From: Candidatus Nitrosacidococcus tergens
GTDB taxonomy: Bacteria > Pseudomonadota > Gammaproteobacteria > Nitrosococcales > Nitrosococcaceae
Direction of reading: 5' to 3'
DNA: 64,000 nucleotides
NCBI RefSeq assembly: GCF_902810445.1
Contig: NZ_LR778175.1
Location: 1,507,001 to 1,571,000 of the forward strand
The notes under the pieces: model-generated
What the model was told of the DNA's origin: nothing
Seen by the model: the letters and a program-made list of their open reading frames with translations, nothing else
Database searches by the model: none
Part shown: positions 18,761-28,064 of the stretch, piece by piece
Layout of the letters: each line of letters starts with the position of its first letter
Numbering within the stretch: position 1 is the stretch's first letter
Position numbers and translations under genes: made by a program

Positions 18761-20038
18761 ATGCAAACACTTACTCAAGTACATATCGGTATTATTGGTC
18801 TAGGTTATGTGGGCTTACCTTTAGCTGTAGAGTTTGGTAAAAAGTTCCCTACGCTAGGATTTGATATCAACTCTAAACGTATTTCTGAGCTAAAAGCAGG
18901 GCAGGATCGTACCTTAGAAGTAGAGCCTGAATTATTAGCTCAAGCTCATCAACTTCAATATACAGATACGATACAAGATCTCACTGTTTGTAATGTATAT
19001 ATTGTCACTGTGCCTACCCCTATTGATGATCATAAACGTCCAGATCTTAAACCACTAGAGTCAGCAAGCTGTACTGTAGGAAAGGTATTAAAAAAAGGAG
19101 ATACAGTCATTTTCGAATCTACTGTTTATCCCGGAGCCACTGAAGAAGTATGTGTTCCCATTTTAGAAAAAGAATCTGGACTTATCTATAATCAAGATTT
19201 CTTTGCAGGTTATAGTCCAGAGCGAATTAATCCAGGAGATAAGGAACACCGAGTAACTTCTATTCTTAAAGTTACTTCAGGATCAACATCAGAGGTATCT
19301 GAATTTGTAAATAATCTTTATGCTAGTATTATCACTGCAGGTACTCATAAAGCAAGTAGCATTCGTGTTGCAGAAGCAGCAAAAGTCATCGAAAATACCC
19401 AAAGAGATGTCAATATTGCTTTAATCAATGAGCTGGCTATGCTGTTTTACCGTTTAGGAATTGATACTCAAGAAGTGCTCGCAGCAGCAGGAACAAAATG
19501 GAATTTTCTTCCTTTTCGTCCTGGTCTTGTAGGAGGGCATTGTATTGGGATTGATCCTTATTATCTTACTCATAAAGCACAAGCAGTAGGGTATCAGCCT
19601 GAAATGATTTTAGCGGGTCGCCGAATCAATGATAGCATGGGTAGCTATGTGGCTAATCAAGTCGTCAAACTTATGACCCAAAACCGTCTCCATGTAGCTG
19701 ATAGCCGAATTCTTATTTTAGGCCTTACTTTTAAAGAAGATTGTCCTGACTTAAGAAATACAAGAATCATTGACATTATTGTCGAGTTGGAAGACTACCA
19801 TGCTCAAATTGATGTATATGATCCTTGGGTAGATACTAAAGAAGCACAAGATGAATACGGACTTACTTTGGTCACTGAGTTACGTCAAAATTACTATGAT
19901 GGAATCATTTTAGCTGTTGCTCACCATCAATTTAAAGAAATGGGGGTTGAATATATACGGGCATTAGGAAAGCCTAAAAGTATTCTCTACGATGTAAAAC
20001 ACCTTCTACCTAAAGAAGATGTTGACGGTCGACTCTAA
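18761..20038 (+). CDS. UDP-sugar 6-dehydrogenase (UDP-GlcNAc/GalNAc type, TviB/WbpO-like)
   Basis: This 425-residue nucleotide-sugar dehydrogenase has an N-terminal NAD-binding motif GLGYVGLPLAVEFG (13-26), a central dimerisation domain and the catalytic Cys261 in GLVGGHCIGIDPYYL. The sequence around it, with NTQRDVNIALINELAMLF, resembles the Vi-antigen TviB and WbpO group, which oxidise UDP-N-acetylhexosamines to uronic acids for surface polysaccharides. UDP-glucose as substrate is not excluded. An epimerase follows after 43 bp, so the two probably work in sequence. Confidence 0.88.
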   Translation: MQTLTQVHIGIIGLGYVGLPLAVEFGKKFPTLGFDINSKRISELKAGQDRTLEVEPELLAQAHQLQYTDTIQDLTVCNVYIVTVPTPIDDHKRPDLKPLESASCTVGKVLKKGDTVIFESTVYPGATEEVCVPILEKESGLIYNQDFFAGYSPERINPGDKEHRVTSILKVTSGSTSEVSEFVNNLYASIITAGTHKASSIRVAEAAKVIENTQRDVNIALINELAMLFYRLGIDTQEVLAAAGTKWNFLPFRPGLVGGHCIGIDPYYLTHKAQAVGYQPEMILAGRRINDSMGSYVANQVVKLMTQNRLHVADSRILILGLTFKEDCPDLRNTRIIDIIVELEDYHAQIDVYDPWVDTKEAQDEYGLTLVTELRQNYYDGIILAVAHHQFKEMGVEYIRALGKPKSILYDVKHLLPKEDVDGRL

Positions 20039-20081
20039 AAACTATTTACCAAAATTCACCTTGTAAACAAATAAATTAACA

Positions 20082-21092
20082 ATGACAAAAATTGTAGTGA
20101 CTGGTAGTGCTGGCTTTATTGGATCAGCGCTGACTAAAAAATTACTTGAACGGGGTGACGAAGTTATTGGAATTGATAACCTTAATGACTATTATGACGT
20201 AAATTTAAAACTTGCTCGCCTTGCTCGCTTTCAATCTCATCCTGCTTTTATTGAAGCTCGTATCAGCTTAGAAGATCGAAAAGCAATAGATTCTTTATTT
20301 ACTCAACATAAACCTCAACGAGTCGTCAATTTAGCTGCTCAGGCAGGTGTTCGCTATTCTCTGGAAAATCCCTACTCCTATGTGGATAGTAATTTACAGG
20401 GATTTATTAATATCTTAGAAAACTGTCGCCATCACAAAATTGATCATCTAGTATTTGCCTCAAGCAGCTCTGTTTATGGAGCAAATACAAAAATGCCGTA
20501 TTCCACCCATGATAATGTGGATCATCCTTTAAGCCTTTATGCAGCCACTAAGAAAGCCAATGAATTAATGGCCCATAGTTATAGCCATCTTTATCGTCTA
20601 CCTACTACGGGGTTACGTTTTTTTACTGTATATGGTCCATGGGGAAGACCGGATATGGCATTATTTAAATTCACTCGTAATATTCTTGCAAATAAACCTA
20701 TTGATATTTATAACTATGGAAATCATCAACGAGATTTTACCTATATTGATGACATTGTCGAAGGAGTCATTCGTACTCTAGATCGTATTCCAAGTTATGA
20801 TCCTAACTGGAATGGAGATCATCCGAATCCTAGCTCAAGTATTGCTCCGTACCGTTTATATAACATTGGTAACCATCAGCCGGTAGAGCTTTTGGAGCTT
20901 ATCCGAATTTTAGAAGAGTGTTTAGGACGTACCGCAGAAAAAAATATGCTACCTATGCAAGCAGGTGATGTGCCTGCAACCTACGCAGATGTGGATGATT
21001 TAATAAAAGATGTAGGATTCTGCCCTGCTACTCCTATTGCAAATGGGATAGCAAATTTTGTTGCTTGGTATAAGGATTATTTTAAAGCCTAA
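20082..21092 (+). CDS. NAD-dependent nucleotide-sugar epimerase (UDP-glucuronate 4-epimerase-like)
   Basis: This 336-residue extended SDR has the NAD motif GSAGFIGSAL (8-17), active-site Ser around 127-130 and Y153-xxx-K157. The substrate-side segments IDNLNDYYDVNLKLARL and GPWGRPDMALFKFTRNIL are typical of the UDP-glucuronate 4-epimerase (LspL/Cap1J) group. With the upstream dehydrogenase it would supply a uronic acid sugar nucleotide for capsule or LPS. No glycosyltransferase or export gene is adjacent. Confidence 0.88.
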   Translation: MTKIVVTGSAGFIGSALTKKLLERGDEVIGIDNLNDYYDVNLKLARLARFQSHPAFIEARISLEDRKAIDSLFTQHKPQRVVNLAAQAGVRYSLENPYSYVDSNLQGFINILENCRHHKIDHLVFASSSSVYGANTKMPYSTHDNVDHPLSLYAATKKANELMAHSYSHLYRLPTTGLRFFTVYGPWGRPDMALFKFTRNILANKPIDIYNYGNHQRDFTYIDDIVEGVIRTLDRIPSYDPNWNGDHPNPSSSIAPYRLYNIGNHQPVELLELIRILEECLGRTAEKNMLPMQAGDVPATYADVDDLIKDVGFCPATPIANGIANFVAWYKDYFKA

Positions 21093-21141
21093 AGTAGTGT
21101 AGTAATATCTACTTTTGTAGAATACTGTTGATTGCTTTAGA

Positions 21142-21519
21142 ATGAGAAAGCAATACCATTTTCGTAATAGCTCTGATGGTATCTTAGCTTGGGACATTCA
21201 TAAGTTAGTTTTACTTACTTCTAAACTTAAAATAGAGGTAATACCTCTTAATTCTATATTGGAACTAAATGAACCTTACTGGTACAGCAACAACGAAATT
21301 CCATCCTGTAAATCAATTGCTAATCATATGCGCTTAGTACAAGAAGCAGATCTTACCTATCCAATTATTTTATGCCCTAATAAAAGAGTTATGGATGGTA
21401 TGCATAGAGTTGTAAAAGCTCTATTAGAGGGTCATACTCATATCTATGGGTATTTCTTGCCAACACTACCAAATCCCGACTATATAATTACGGATTCTGA
21501 GGATTTTCCTTATCTATAA
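21142..21519 (+). CDS. Orphan ParB/Spo0J-fold protein
   Basis: This 125-residue protein contains VIPLNSILELNEPYW, a middle AEHxRL-like helix, YPIILCPNKRVMDGMHRVVK and LEGHTHIYGYFLP. The order PLxxI...P...V(M)DGxHR is the ParB N-terminal nuclease-like fold, with DGMHR as the box-II-like motif. It lacks the HTH and dimerisation domains of true ParB, so a chromosome-partition role is not implied. It stands alone between the sugar genes and rpmB. No function is known to me. Confidence 0.6.
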   Translation: MRKQYHFRNSSDGILAWDIHKLVLLTSKLKIEVIPLNSILELNEPYWYSNNEIPSCKSIANHMRLVQEADLTYPIILCPNKRVMDGMHRVVKALLEGHTHIYGYFLPTLPNPDYIITDSEDFPYL

Positions 21520-21783
21520 ATGCTAGGGCATCTAATTATTCTCTCTTAATGAGAATTAAAATTGTTTTATTAGAATAAGTAGAAAAAATTGGAATAAGGT
21601 AGAGGACTCGTTTAGAATTAAGAGAATATATTACTTGCTCTAGTAGTTTAACTAAAATCTATTAATTTAATATTCAAAAGATCTACTGTCACTGAGTATT
21701 AGGTATTAGCGGATTTTAGATAAGAATTATTAAAACTAAGGGGATAGCACTATTTTTTTGAATCTAGCTAGGAACAACTAAAA

Positions 21784-22020
21784 ATGTCAAAGGTATGTCA
21801 GATAACAGGGAAACGCCCTATGAGTGGCAACAATGTTTCCCATGCCAACAATAAAACAAGACGTCGTTTTTTACCTAATCTTCATCATCATAAATTATGG
21901 GTAGAAAGCGAAAAGCGTTGGGTAAGATTAAGGATAAGCAGTAAAGGGCTTCGCATTATTGATAAATTAGGAATTGATCACGTTTTATCTGATATGCGTG
22001 CTCGTGGAGAAAAAGTATAG
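21784..22020 (+). CDS. rpmB: 50S ribosomal protein L28
   Basis: This 78-residue L28 begins MSKVCQITGKRPMSGNNVSH and contains the conserved KTRRRFLPNL segment. It is followed 12 bp later by rpmG, the usual pair. The 264-bp region upstream (21520-21783) has no gene. It is AT-rich with a small TTCTC/GAGAA repeat near 21541, and must hold the promoter. Confidence 0.98.
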   Translation: MSKVCQITGKRPMSGNNVSHANNKTRRRFLPNLHHHKLWVESEKRWVRLRISSKGLRIIDKLGIDHVLSDMRARGEKV

Positions 22021-22032
22021 GAGGTAATTTTT

Positions 22033-22188
22033 ATGCGAGATAAAATTAAATTAGTTTCTAGTGCAGGCACTGGCCACTACTATACGACTACTAAAAATAA
22101 ACGTACTACTCCAGAGAAGTTAGAAATGAAAAAATACGATCCAGTGGTACGTAAGCACGTGCTTTATAAAGAGGCAAAAATTAAGTAA
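22033..22188 (+). CDS. rpmG: 50S ribosomal protein L33
   Basis: This 51-residue L33 reads MRDKIKLVSSAGTGHYYTTT and continues KNKRTTPEKLEMKKYDPVVR. It has no zinc-binding Cys pairs, so it is the C-minus, zinc-independent form. An AGGAGG-like site overlaps the end of rpmB. It is the second and last gene of the operon, as shown by the downstream hairpin terminator. Confidence 0.97.
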   Translation: MRDKIKLVSSAGTGHYYTTTKNKRTTPEKLEMKKYDPVVRKHVLYKEAKIK

Positions 22189-22211
22189 ATTATTTTTTAC
22201 CTAATAAAAGT

Positions 22212-22243
22212 AAAAACCCGCTAGCAACATAGCGGGTTTTTTT
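22212..22243 (+). terminator. Rho-independent terminator after rpmBG
   Basis: Arms AACCCGCTA and TAGCGGGTT form a 9-bp stem around a six-base loop, followed by a run of T. The stem is preceded by A-rich sequence, so it may also serve the convergent desaturase gene in the other direction. Confidence 0.92.
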
Positions 22244-22255
22244 AGAATTTATTCT

Positions 22256-23425
22256 TTATATCTTCTGTAGAGCATAGCCTTTCAAAGAAAAGGCAAAATC
22301 CTCAAGTGCTTTAATCCCAGATTGCTCTGCTTGATAGCACCATTCTTGAAGAGCTTGCAGAAGAGCTTCTTGGCTTGACCAAGCTTGAGTCCAGACTTCC
22401 TGTAATTGTTGGCGGAATCTGTAAACTGTTTCTAATTTTTGATTCTGCTGGATCATACTGGTTAGTTTTGCCTGATCTTTAGAATCTACCAAAGCACTAT
22501 TACGAGTAAGCCAATTCCTAGCTTGTTGATATAGCTTCTTACCTGAGAAGTAATTAGCCTCTTCCTTAAGCACAGGGATAATTACTTTTTTACCATAAGT
22601 AGTAATTAAGTGAAAACGATGAGCAATAACGGCACGCACCGTTTCCTGATCAACATCTCGCTTATCAAAGCGAACAAGCAACTTTGGAGCAATTTTCTTT
22701 ATTTGAACTAAACCTAATGCTCTAAACAAACGAATATACATCCAACCAATATCAAACTCATACCATTTTGAAGAAAGCTTCGCTGAGCTACCATAAGCAT
22801 GATGGTTATTATGTAATTCTTCTCCACCAATTAAAATTCCCCAAGGAAGCAGGTTAGTAGAGGCATCTGCAACTTCATAACTGCGATACCCCCAATAGTG
22901 CCCCAATCCATTAATCACACCTGCTGCAAAGAAAGGAATCCAAATCATTTGAACCAACCACACTAGAATTCCAGGCACACCGAATAACACTAAGTCTAAT
23001 AACAACATAAATACAATGCCTGAATTGCCATGTTTTGTATAGAGATGGTTTTCTACCCAATCGTCAGGGGTACCATGACCATACTGATCATTAATTTTTT
23101 GATCCTTAGCTGATATCCGATATACATCAGCACCTTGCCAAAGTACCCTATTAATTCCTAAAACTTGTGGACTATGGGGATCATCTTGACTTTCACATTT
23201 GGCATGATGTTTACGATGTACTGCTACCCATTGTTTTGTAATGATACCTGTAGTTAGCCAAAGCCAAAATCTAAAAAAATGAGCAAGCCATGGGTGAAGA
23301 TCTAAGGCACGGTGGGCTTGGTGCCGATGAAGATAAATCGTTACACTGATAATTGTAATATGGGTTAATATTAGTGTAACTGCTACATATCCCCAAAAGG
23401 ATAGATTAAGTAGACCAAAAAACAT
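22256..23425 (-). CDS. Fatty acid (acyl-CoA/acyl-lipid) desaturase
   Basis: This 389-residue membrane desaturase has the three histidine boxes for the di-iron centre: H33-RHQAH (31-38 region), H70-RKHH74 and H205-NNHH209. Hydrophobic segments occur at about 8-32 and 138-175. It probably introduces a delta-9 double bond into membrane fatty acids. Residues beyond about 270 form a predominantly helical soluble tail (KLYQQARNWLTRNSALVDSK onward) longer than in the shortest family members. It is monocistronic and divergent from the ABC cluster. Confidence 0.92.
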   Translation of the reverse strand: MFFGLLNLSFWGYVAVTLILTHITIISVTIYLHRHQAHRALDLHPWLAHFFRFWLWLTTGIITKQWVAVHRKHHAKCESQDDPHSPQVLGINRVLWQGADVYRISAKDQKINDQYGHGTPDDWVENHLYTKHGNSGIVFMLLLDLVLFGVPGILVWLVQMIWIPFFAAGVINGLGHYWGYRSYEVADASTNLLPWGILIGGEELHNNHHAYGSSAKLSSKWYEFDIGWMYIRLFRALGLVQIKKIAPKLLVRFDKRDVDQETVRAVIAHRFHLITTYGKKVIIPVLKEEANYFSGKKLYQQARNWLTRNSALVDSKDQAKLTSMIQQNQKLETVYRFRQQLQEVWTQAWSSQEALLQALQEWCYQAEQSGIKALEDFAFSLKGYALQKI

Positions 23426-23603
23426 AAGTTTAATCTCCGCTTTTTTGTTTTTTTTTAATAATTATTTCAAATAATGTGCTTAGAATACTATAATAGTAAG
23501 ATCTTGGGCTACTGTTCTTAGTAACTTTTATTGTATTCAAACATCTTAAGCCCGTATTATTAATAAACATTAATCGGAAATAATACAAATAGATACTATT
23601 TTT

Positions 23604-24551
23604 ATGGATCAAGATACACTTATACGTGCAGAACAGCTCTATCGGTACTATGGTGGGTACTGTGCTGTTAAAGAAGTTAGTTTTGATGTTCGTAGAGGTG
23701 AGGTGCTGGGTTTTCTAGGCCCTAATGGGGCTGGAAAATCTACCACAATGCAAATGCTTACAGGAAATCTAGCTCCTAGTGCTGGGCAAATTTGGATTAA
23801 TGGGGTTGATCTGCTTGATCGGCCTAAAGAAGCAAAACAAAGCTTAGGCTATCTCCCAGAAGACCCTCCACTCTACCGAGATCTAATAGTTAAAGAATAC
23901 CTTTCATTTTGTGCGCGTATTAATCGCATACCAGATAATCAGCAAACCAATGCGGTGATGACTGCTGTTGAGCGGTGTGGCTTAAAAAATGTCTATGGAA
24001 GGCTTATTGGTAATCTATCTAAGGGATATCAGCAACGGGTAGGTATTGCCCAAGCTATTATCCATTCTCCACCTGTGATTATTTTAGATGAACCTACAGT
24101 AGGTTTAGATCCAATTCAAATCCGTGAAATTAGGGATCTGATTCGCCAATTAGCACAAGAGCATAGTGTCATTATCTCTACCCATATTTTGCCAGAAGTT
24201 CAGACCATTTGTGATCGAGTACAGATTATTAATCGAGGTGAGCTTGTATTAACAGATACCATTGAAGGGCTAAGCCATCGGATGGGTTCTTCTAGTATCT
24301 TTGTACGATTTAACCAGCCTCCACAAAAAGAAATCCTTATGTCGCTTAAAGGGGTGAATCAAGTTACTATTGAAGGAGATGGTCAAATTCGTATCAGTTA
24401 TAACCCTGAACAAGATCCTATTGATGAATTGGTCACTCGTGCAGCTAATGAAGGTTGGCGTTTACGAGAACTTACTCCAGAGCGGCATAGTTTAGAAGAA
24501 ATATTTGTTGCTATCACTCAGCAAAACCAAACGCAACAGGAGGCTACTTAA
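23604..24551 (+). CDS. Gld-type ABC transporter ATP-binding protein
   Basis: This 315-residue ATPase has Walker A GPNGAGKST (39-47), signature LSKGYQQR, Walker B VIILDEP and the switch His in ISTHILPEV. A C-terminal domain of about 90 residues resembles those of GldA/NosF-like exporters. It is the first gene of a four-gene cluster with permease, auxiliary protein and DUF4340 protein. The substrate is unknown. The GldA name comes from Bacteroidetes gliding, which is not implied here. Confidence 0.9.
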   Translation: MDQDTLIRAEQLYRYYGGYCAVKEVSFDVRRGEVLGFLGPNGAGKSTTMQMLTGNLAPSAGQIWINGVDLLDRPKEAKQSLGYLPEDPPLYRDLIVKEYLSFCARINRIPDNQQTNAVMTAVERCGLKNVYGRLIGNLSKGYQQRVGIAQAIIHSPPVIILDEPTVGLDPIQIREIRDLIRQLAQEHSVIISTHILPEVQTICDRVQIINRGELVLTDTIEGLSHRMGSSSIFVRFNQPPQKEILMSLKGVNQVTIEGDGQIRISYNPEQDPIDELVTRAANEGWRLRELTPERHSLEEIFVAITQQNQTQQEAT

Positions 24552-24553
24552 GG

Positions 24554-25309
24554 ATGATTCTAACAATTGCTTCGCATGAATTACGTCGCCTTTTCCTTTC
24601 CCCCTTGGCTTGGGTCACACTTGCAGTTACTCAAATCCTTTTAGGGTATATGTTTTTAGCTCAAGTATCTTACTTTAAGCAACTTCAACCTCAGCTTATG
24701 GGGATGCCAGAGGCACCTGGAGTCACTGAAGTAGTAGCTATGCCTATGTTTCAAAATGCAGCAGTCATTATGCTACTTATTGCTCCTTTGATGACTATGC
24801 GCTTAATTGCCGATGAAAGACGTAGTCGTACTCTTGCTTTGTTATTTTCAGCCCCTTTATCCATGACTGAAATCGTACTAGGAAAATATTTAGGCACACT
24901 TATCTTTTTTGCTATTATGGCATTACTACTCCTATTAATGCCTCTATCTCTCTTATTCGGCGGCCCCCTTGATTTAGGGCTTTTAGTTTCAGGAGCACTT
25001 GGGTTAAGCTTACTACTTGCTAGTTTTACTGCGATTGGTTTATTTTTATCCTCACTTACGCAACAAGCAATTGTTGCAGCCACAGGATCTTTTGGTGTGC
25101 TTCTTCTACTCTGGATTATTGATTGGATAGGCAGTAGTGGTGTTTTGGAGAAGGGAAGTGAAATATTTACCTATCTCTCTTTACTCCATCACTATCAAGC
25201 ACTAGTAGAAGGTCAATTTAATAGTAGCGATATCATTTATTATCTACTTATTGTCACTACCTTTTTAGTGCTTAGTATTCGTCGACTTGATTCAGATCGA
25301 CTCTATTGA
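24554..25309 (+). CDS. ABC transporter permease (ABC-2/GldF type)
   Basis: This 251-residue protein has about six hydrophobic segments and the ABC-2 features APLMTMRLIADERRSRTLAL and LLFSAPLSMTEIVLGKYLG. It starts 2 bp after the ATPase stop, with AAGG just upstream, so the two are translationally coupled. It pairs with the ATPase to form an inner-membrane exporter or extractor. Confidence 0.9.
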   Translation: MILTIASHELRRLFLSPLAWVTLAVTQILLGYMFLAQVSYFKQLQPQLMGMPEAPGVTEVVAMPMFQNAAVIMLLIAPLMTMRLIADERRSRTLALLFSAPLSMTEIVLGKYLGTLIFFAIMALLLLLMPLSLLFGGPLDLGLLVSGALGLSLLLASFTAIGLFLSSLTQQAIVAATGSFGVLLLLWIIDWIGSSGVLEKGSEIFTYLSLLHHYQALVEGQFNSSDIIYYLLIVTTFLVLSIRRLDSDRLY

Positions 25310-25339
25310 TTAACAGTAAAAAATTCATACTAAAAGCAT

Positions 25340-27070
25340 ATGCGTGTCACTCAAAAAACCCATAGGCATATTAAGTTACAAAATCATTCTTTTATTCTTT
25401 TGTTTCTAGCAATTATTGGCTTTATTGCAGCATTAAGTGCTCGTTATAATTATGAAGCTGACTGGACTGCTAGCGGTCGTAATTCTTTGACTGAGTCAAG
25501 CCAAAAGCTTTTAAAGCAAATTGAAGGACCAATTACTATTCTAAGCTTTGCTCAAAAACCAGGGGTTAAGCAGGAAATTACAAAATTAGTTAATCGTTAC
25601 CAACGGTATAAACCAGATCTAAAACTAGAATATGTTAATCCCGAGCTTTCCCCAGAAAAAGTACGTGAGCTAGGGGTTAGATTTGAAAATGAATTAGTGG
25701 TTGAAAAAAACAATCGACAAGAAAAAGTAGAGGATCTTACTGAAAAAAGCTTGACTAACGCCCTAAATAAGGTAGCACGTAGCAATGAAGAAGTAGAAAT
25801 GATCTTTATTGAGGGTCATGGAGAACGAGATCCCAATGGAAGTGCTAAGTTTGCACTGGGGAATTTTAGCCAGCAGCTAGAATCAAAAGGGTTTCATATT
25901 CAAACTTTAAACTTATCTGTTGATCCTAAAATTCCTAATAATCCTAATCAGATTATCGTTATTGCAAGTCCACAAACTAATTTTCTTCCTGGAGAAGCTA
26001 ATTTAATTAAAAACTATGTTAAAACTGGTGGGCATTTACTATGGCTTGTAGAGCCTGGGTCTCCACACGGACTAGACTCCTTGGCTAAGAGCTTAGATAT
26101 TAAAATGCTTTCAGGTACAGTTATTGATCCAAATGCTCAACTTCTATTTGGTAGTGCTGCACTTGCCTTAATAAGCAAATATGATAACCACCCTATAACT
26201 GAAGAGCTTTCTTCAGTAAGTATATTTCCTCAAGCAGCTGCTTTAGAAACATTAAAAAGTAATACATGGCAGCAACAGCCTATATTAACAACCTTACCAC
26301 AGGCTTGGGTAGAAACTTCAAGACTTGATAGAAAAGTACAGTATGATGAAGGTAAGGATATATTAGGTCCTTTAACCATCGGATATGTATTAACCCGTGA
26401 ATTGGAATCTTCTGAGTCCAAGACAGATTCTATTAAAGAGGAGAAAGAAGAGGTAGAAACTAGTACACCAGCACTTAAATTTGAAAAAGCCTCTCCTATT
26501 CCTGAAGGTAAAATAGTGGAGGATGAAAAAGCTTCTGAAGCTGATCAAGAATTGGAATCTACGGAGTCTTCTCTTAAAGACGATACTGTGGGTGAAACTA
26601 CTTCGATTCAAGAGGATAGTCAAGAGATTGCAAATGCTACTTCAAATGAAGAAATGCAAGAGTCTATAGAAGCTACAGTGACTCAAAATGATTCTGAAAA
26701 TTTGGAACAAATTACTGAAGAAGATGATATAGAAGAAAATCAGGATGAGTTAGATAGTTCTGGAACTAAAGAGAGCGATCAAGAGGTTATAAGAAATGGA
26801 CAGCAGAGAATAGCTGTTATTGGTGATGGAGATTTTATCTCCAATGCTTATCTTGGTAATGGATCGAACTTAGATCTAGCACTAAATTTAGTAAATTGGC
26901 TTGCCCATGAGGATAAATTAATCTCTGTTCCTGCAAGGACACGAGTAGATAGTACCCTTGAGATATCTCCTATGACTTCATGGCTTATGGGGCTAGGGTT
27001 CCTATTTATACTGCCTGTTATGTTATTAATATCTGGATTACTTATTTGGTGGCGTCGTCGTCAGTATTAA
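25340..27070 (+). CDS. Gld-type ABC auxiliary protein (GldG-like) with acidic insert
   Basis: This 576-residue protein has an N-terminal membrane anchor (residues 17-33), a large periplasmic region with the GldG-family opening (NYEADWTASGRNSLTESSQK, then PITILSF), a conserved-core segment (HLLWLVEPGSPHGL), and a C-terminal membrane segment ending in WWRRRQY. Between about residues 352 and 485 lies a low-complexity, Glu/Ser/Thr/Asp-rich stretch that interrupts the core before IAVIGDGDFISNAYLGNG. It contains a 12-base direct repeat 150 bp apart. Its function is unknown; it likely assists the adjacent ABC pair. Confidence 0.85.
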   Translation: MRVTQKTHRHIKLQNHSFILLFLAIIGFIAALSARYNYEADWTASGRNSLTESSQKLLKQIEGPITILSFAQKPGVKQEITKLVNRYQRYKPDLKLEYVNPELSPEKVRELGVRFENELVVEKNNRQEKVEDLTEKSLTNALNKVARSNEEVEMIFIEGHGERDPNGSAKFALGNFSQQLESKGFHIQTLNLSVDPKIPNNPNQIIVIASPQTNFLPGEANLIKNYVKTGGHLLWLVEPGSPHGLDSLAKSLDIKMLSGTVIDPNAQLLFGSAALALISKYDNHPITEELSSVSIFPQAAALETLKSNTWQQQPILTTLPQAWVETSRLDRKVQYDEGKDILGPLTIGYVLTRELESSESKTDSIKEEKEEVETSTPALKFEKASPIPEGKIVEDEKASEADQELESTESSLKDDTVGETTSIQEDSQEIANATSNEEMQESIEATVTQNDSENLEQITEEDDIEENQDELDSSGTKESDQEVIRNGQQRIAVIGDGDFISNAYLGNGSNLDLALNLVNWLAHEDKLISVPARTRVDSTLEISPMTSWLMGLGFLFILPVMLLISGLLIWWRRRQY

Positions 27071-27088
27071 GTAGCATTTATAAACATT

Positions 27089-28030
27089 ATGAATACTCGT
27101 ATATTACTTAATCTTGGTTTATCTGCAGCTGTTATTATTTTGGCACTTATATTCTTTTATGGACCAGATAAAAGTGAGGATAAGGTAGAAACTTCTCCAC
27201 TAACCTCTACTAATGCAGATAAAATTGACACAATTAAAATTATTCATACTCAATCTCAAAACCAGATTCAGTTTAAGAAAAAAGAAAAAGGGAAATGGGA
27301 GATTGTTGCACCTATTCAAGCTCCTGCAAATATCGTGAAGGTAGAAACCCTATTAGATATATTAAAAACCCCAAGTTATAGTCATTATTCGGTAGAAAAT
27401 ATAAACTTAGGTGAGTTAAAACTAAACTTACCTGAAATTAATTTATACCTTAATAATACAAAATTTGGTTTTGGCTCTACTGAGCCCATAAACCATCGTC
27501 GATATGTATTGTTAAAAGATACGGTACATTTAGTTGATGATATTGTCTTTCCGTCCATTAGTGGAAATTCAGCTAAATTTGTTGATCCTGCCCTATTGCC
27601 TGGAAATAAGGAAATTACTGAAATACATCTTCCCTTAGTCACAACCAGTGGCGGTAACCCAAATGTAGACGTAAAACATACAATTATTTTAAAACAAGAA
27701 AAGGGACATTGGACAGCTGAAGGTACTACTGATCACAGATTTTCTACTGGATCCATCGTAAAGTTAGTACAGGCATGGCAAGATCAAACTACTCGGCAAG
27801 TAGATCTTAGGGGTAATAAAGCAGTGCTTGCTACTATTGAGGTAATTCAAGGGGAAGGTACTGCTCCTATCCGCTTTGAATTACTCTCTGATCTACCTCA
27901 ATTAATATTAGCACGCCCAGACTTTGGAGTTCAGTATAATCTTCCAGCACTTGCTTGGAAAAATTTATTCCAACTTACGCAAGAAGAACAAGTATCACCA
28001 GGGCTAACAGATGACAATCAAGGAGATTAA
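27089..28030 (+). CDS. DUF4340 domain protein
   Basis: This 313-residue protein has one N-terminal transmembrane segment (residues 9-24) and a periplasmic remainder. Segments such as IKIIHTQSQNQIQFKKKEKG, KWEIVAPIQAPAN and RRYVLLKDTVHLVDDIV match DUF4340 proteins, which regularly follow GldG-like genes. It starts 18 bp after that gene and completes the four-gene exporter cluster. Biochemical function is unknown. Confidence 0.85.
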   Translation: MNTRILLNLGLSAAVIILALIFFYGPDKSEDKVETSPLTSTNADKIDTIKIIHTQSQNQIQFKKKEKGKWEIVAPIQAPANIVKVETLLDILKTPSYSHYSVENINLGELKLNLPEINLYLNNTKFGFGSTEPINHRRYVLLKDTVHLVDDIVFPSISGNSAKFVDPALLPGNKEITEIHLPLVTTSGGNPNVDVKHTIILKQEKGHWTAEGTTDHRFSTGSIVKLVQAWQDQTTRQVDLRGNKAVLATIEVIQGEGTAPIRFELLSDLPQLILARPDFGVQYNLPALAWKNLFQLTQEEQVSPGLTDDNQGD

Positions 28031-28064
28031 AAAATAGAGTAACTAAGCAGTAATGAAAATATAG

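Noticed and set aside
23430..23612. 60-codon minus-strand frame between the desaturase and ABC genes
   Set aside because: It covers the divergent promoter region, has no recognisable motif and overlaps the ABC gene start.
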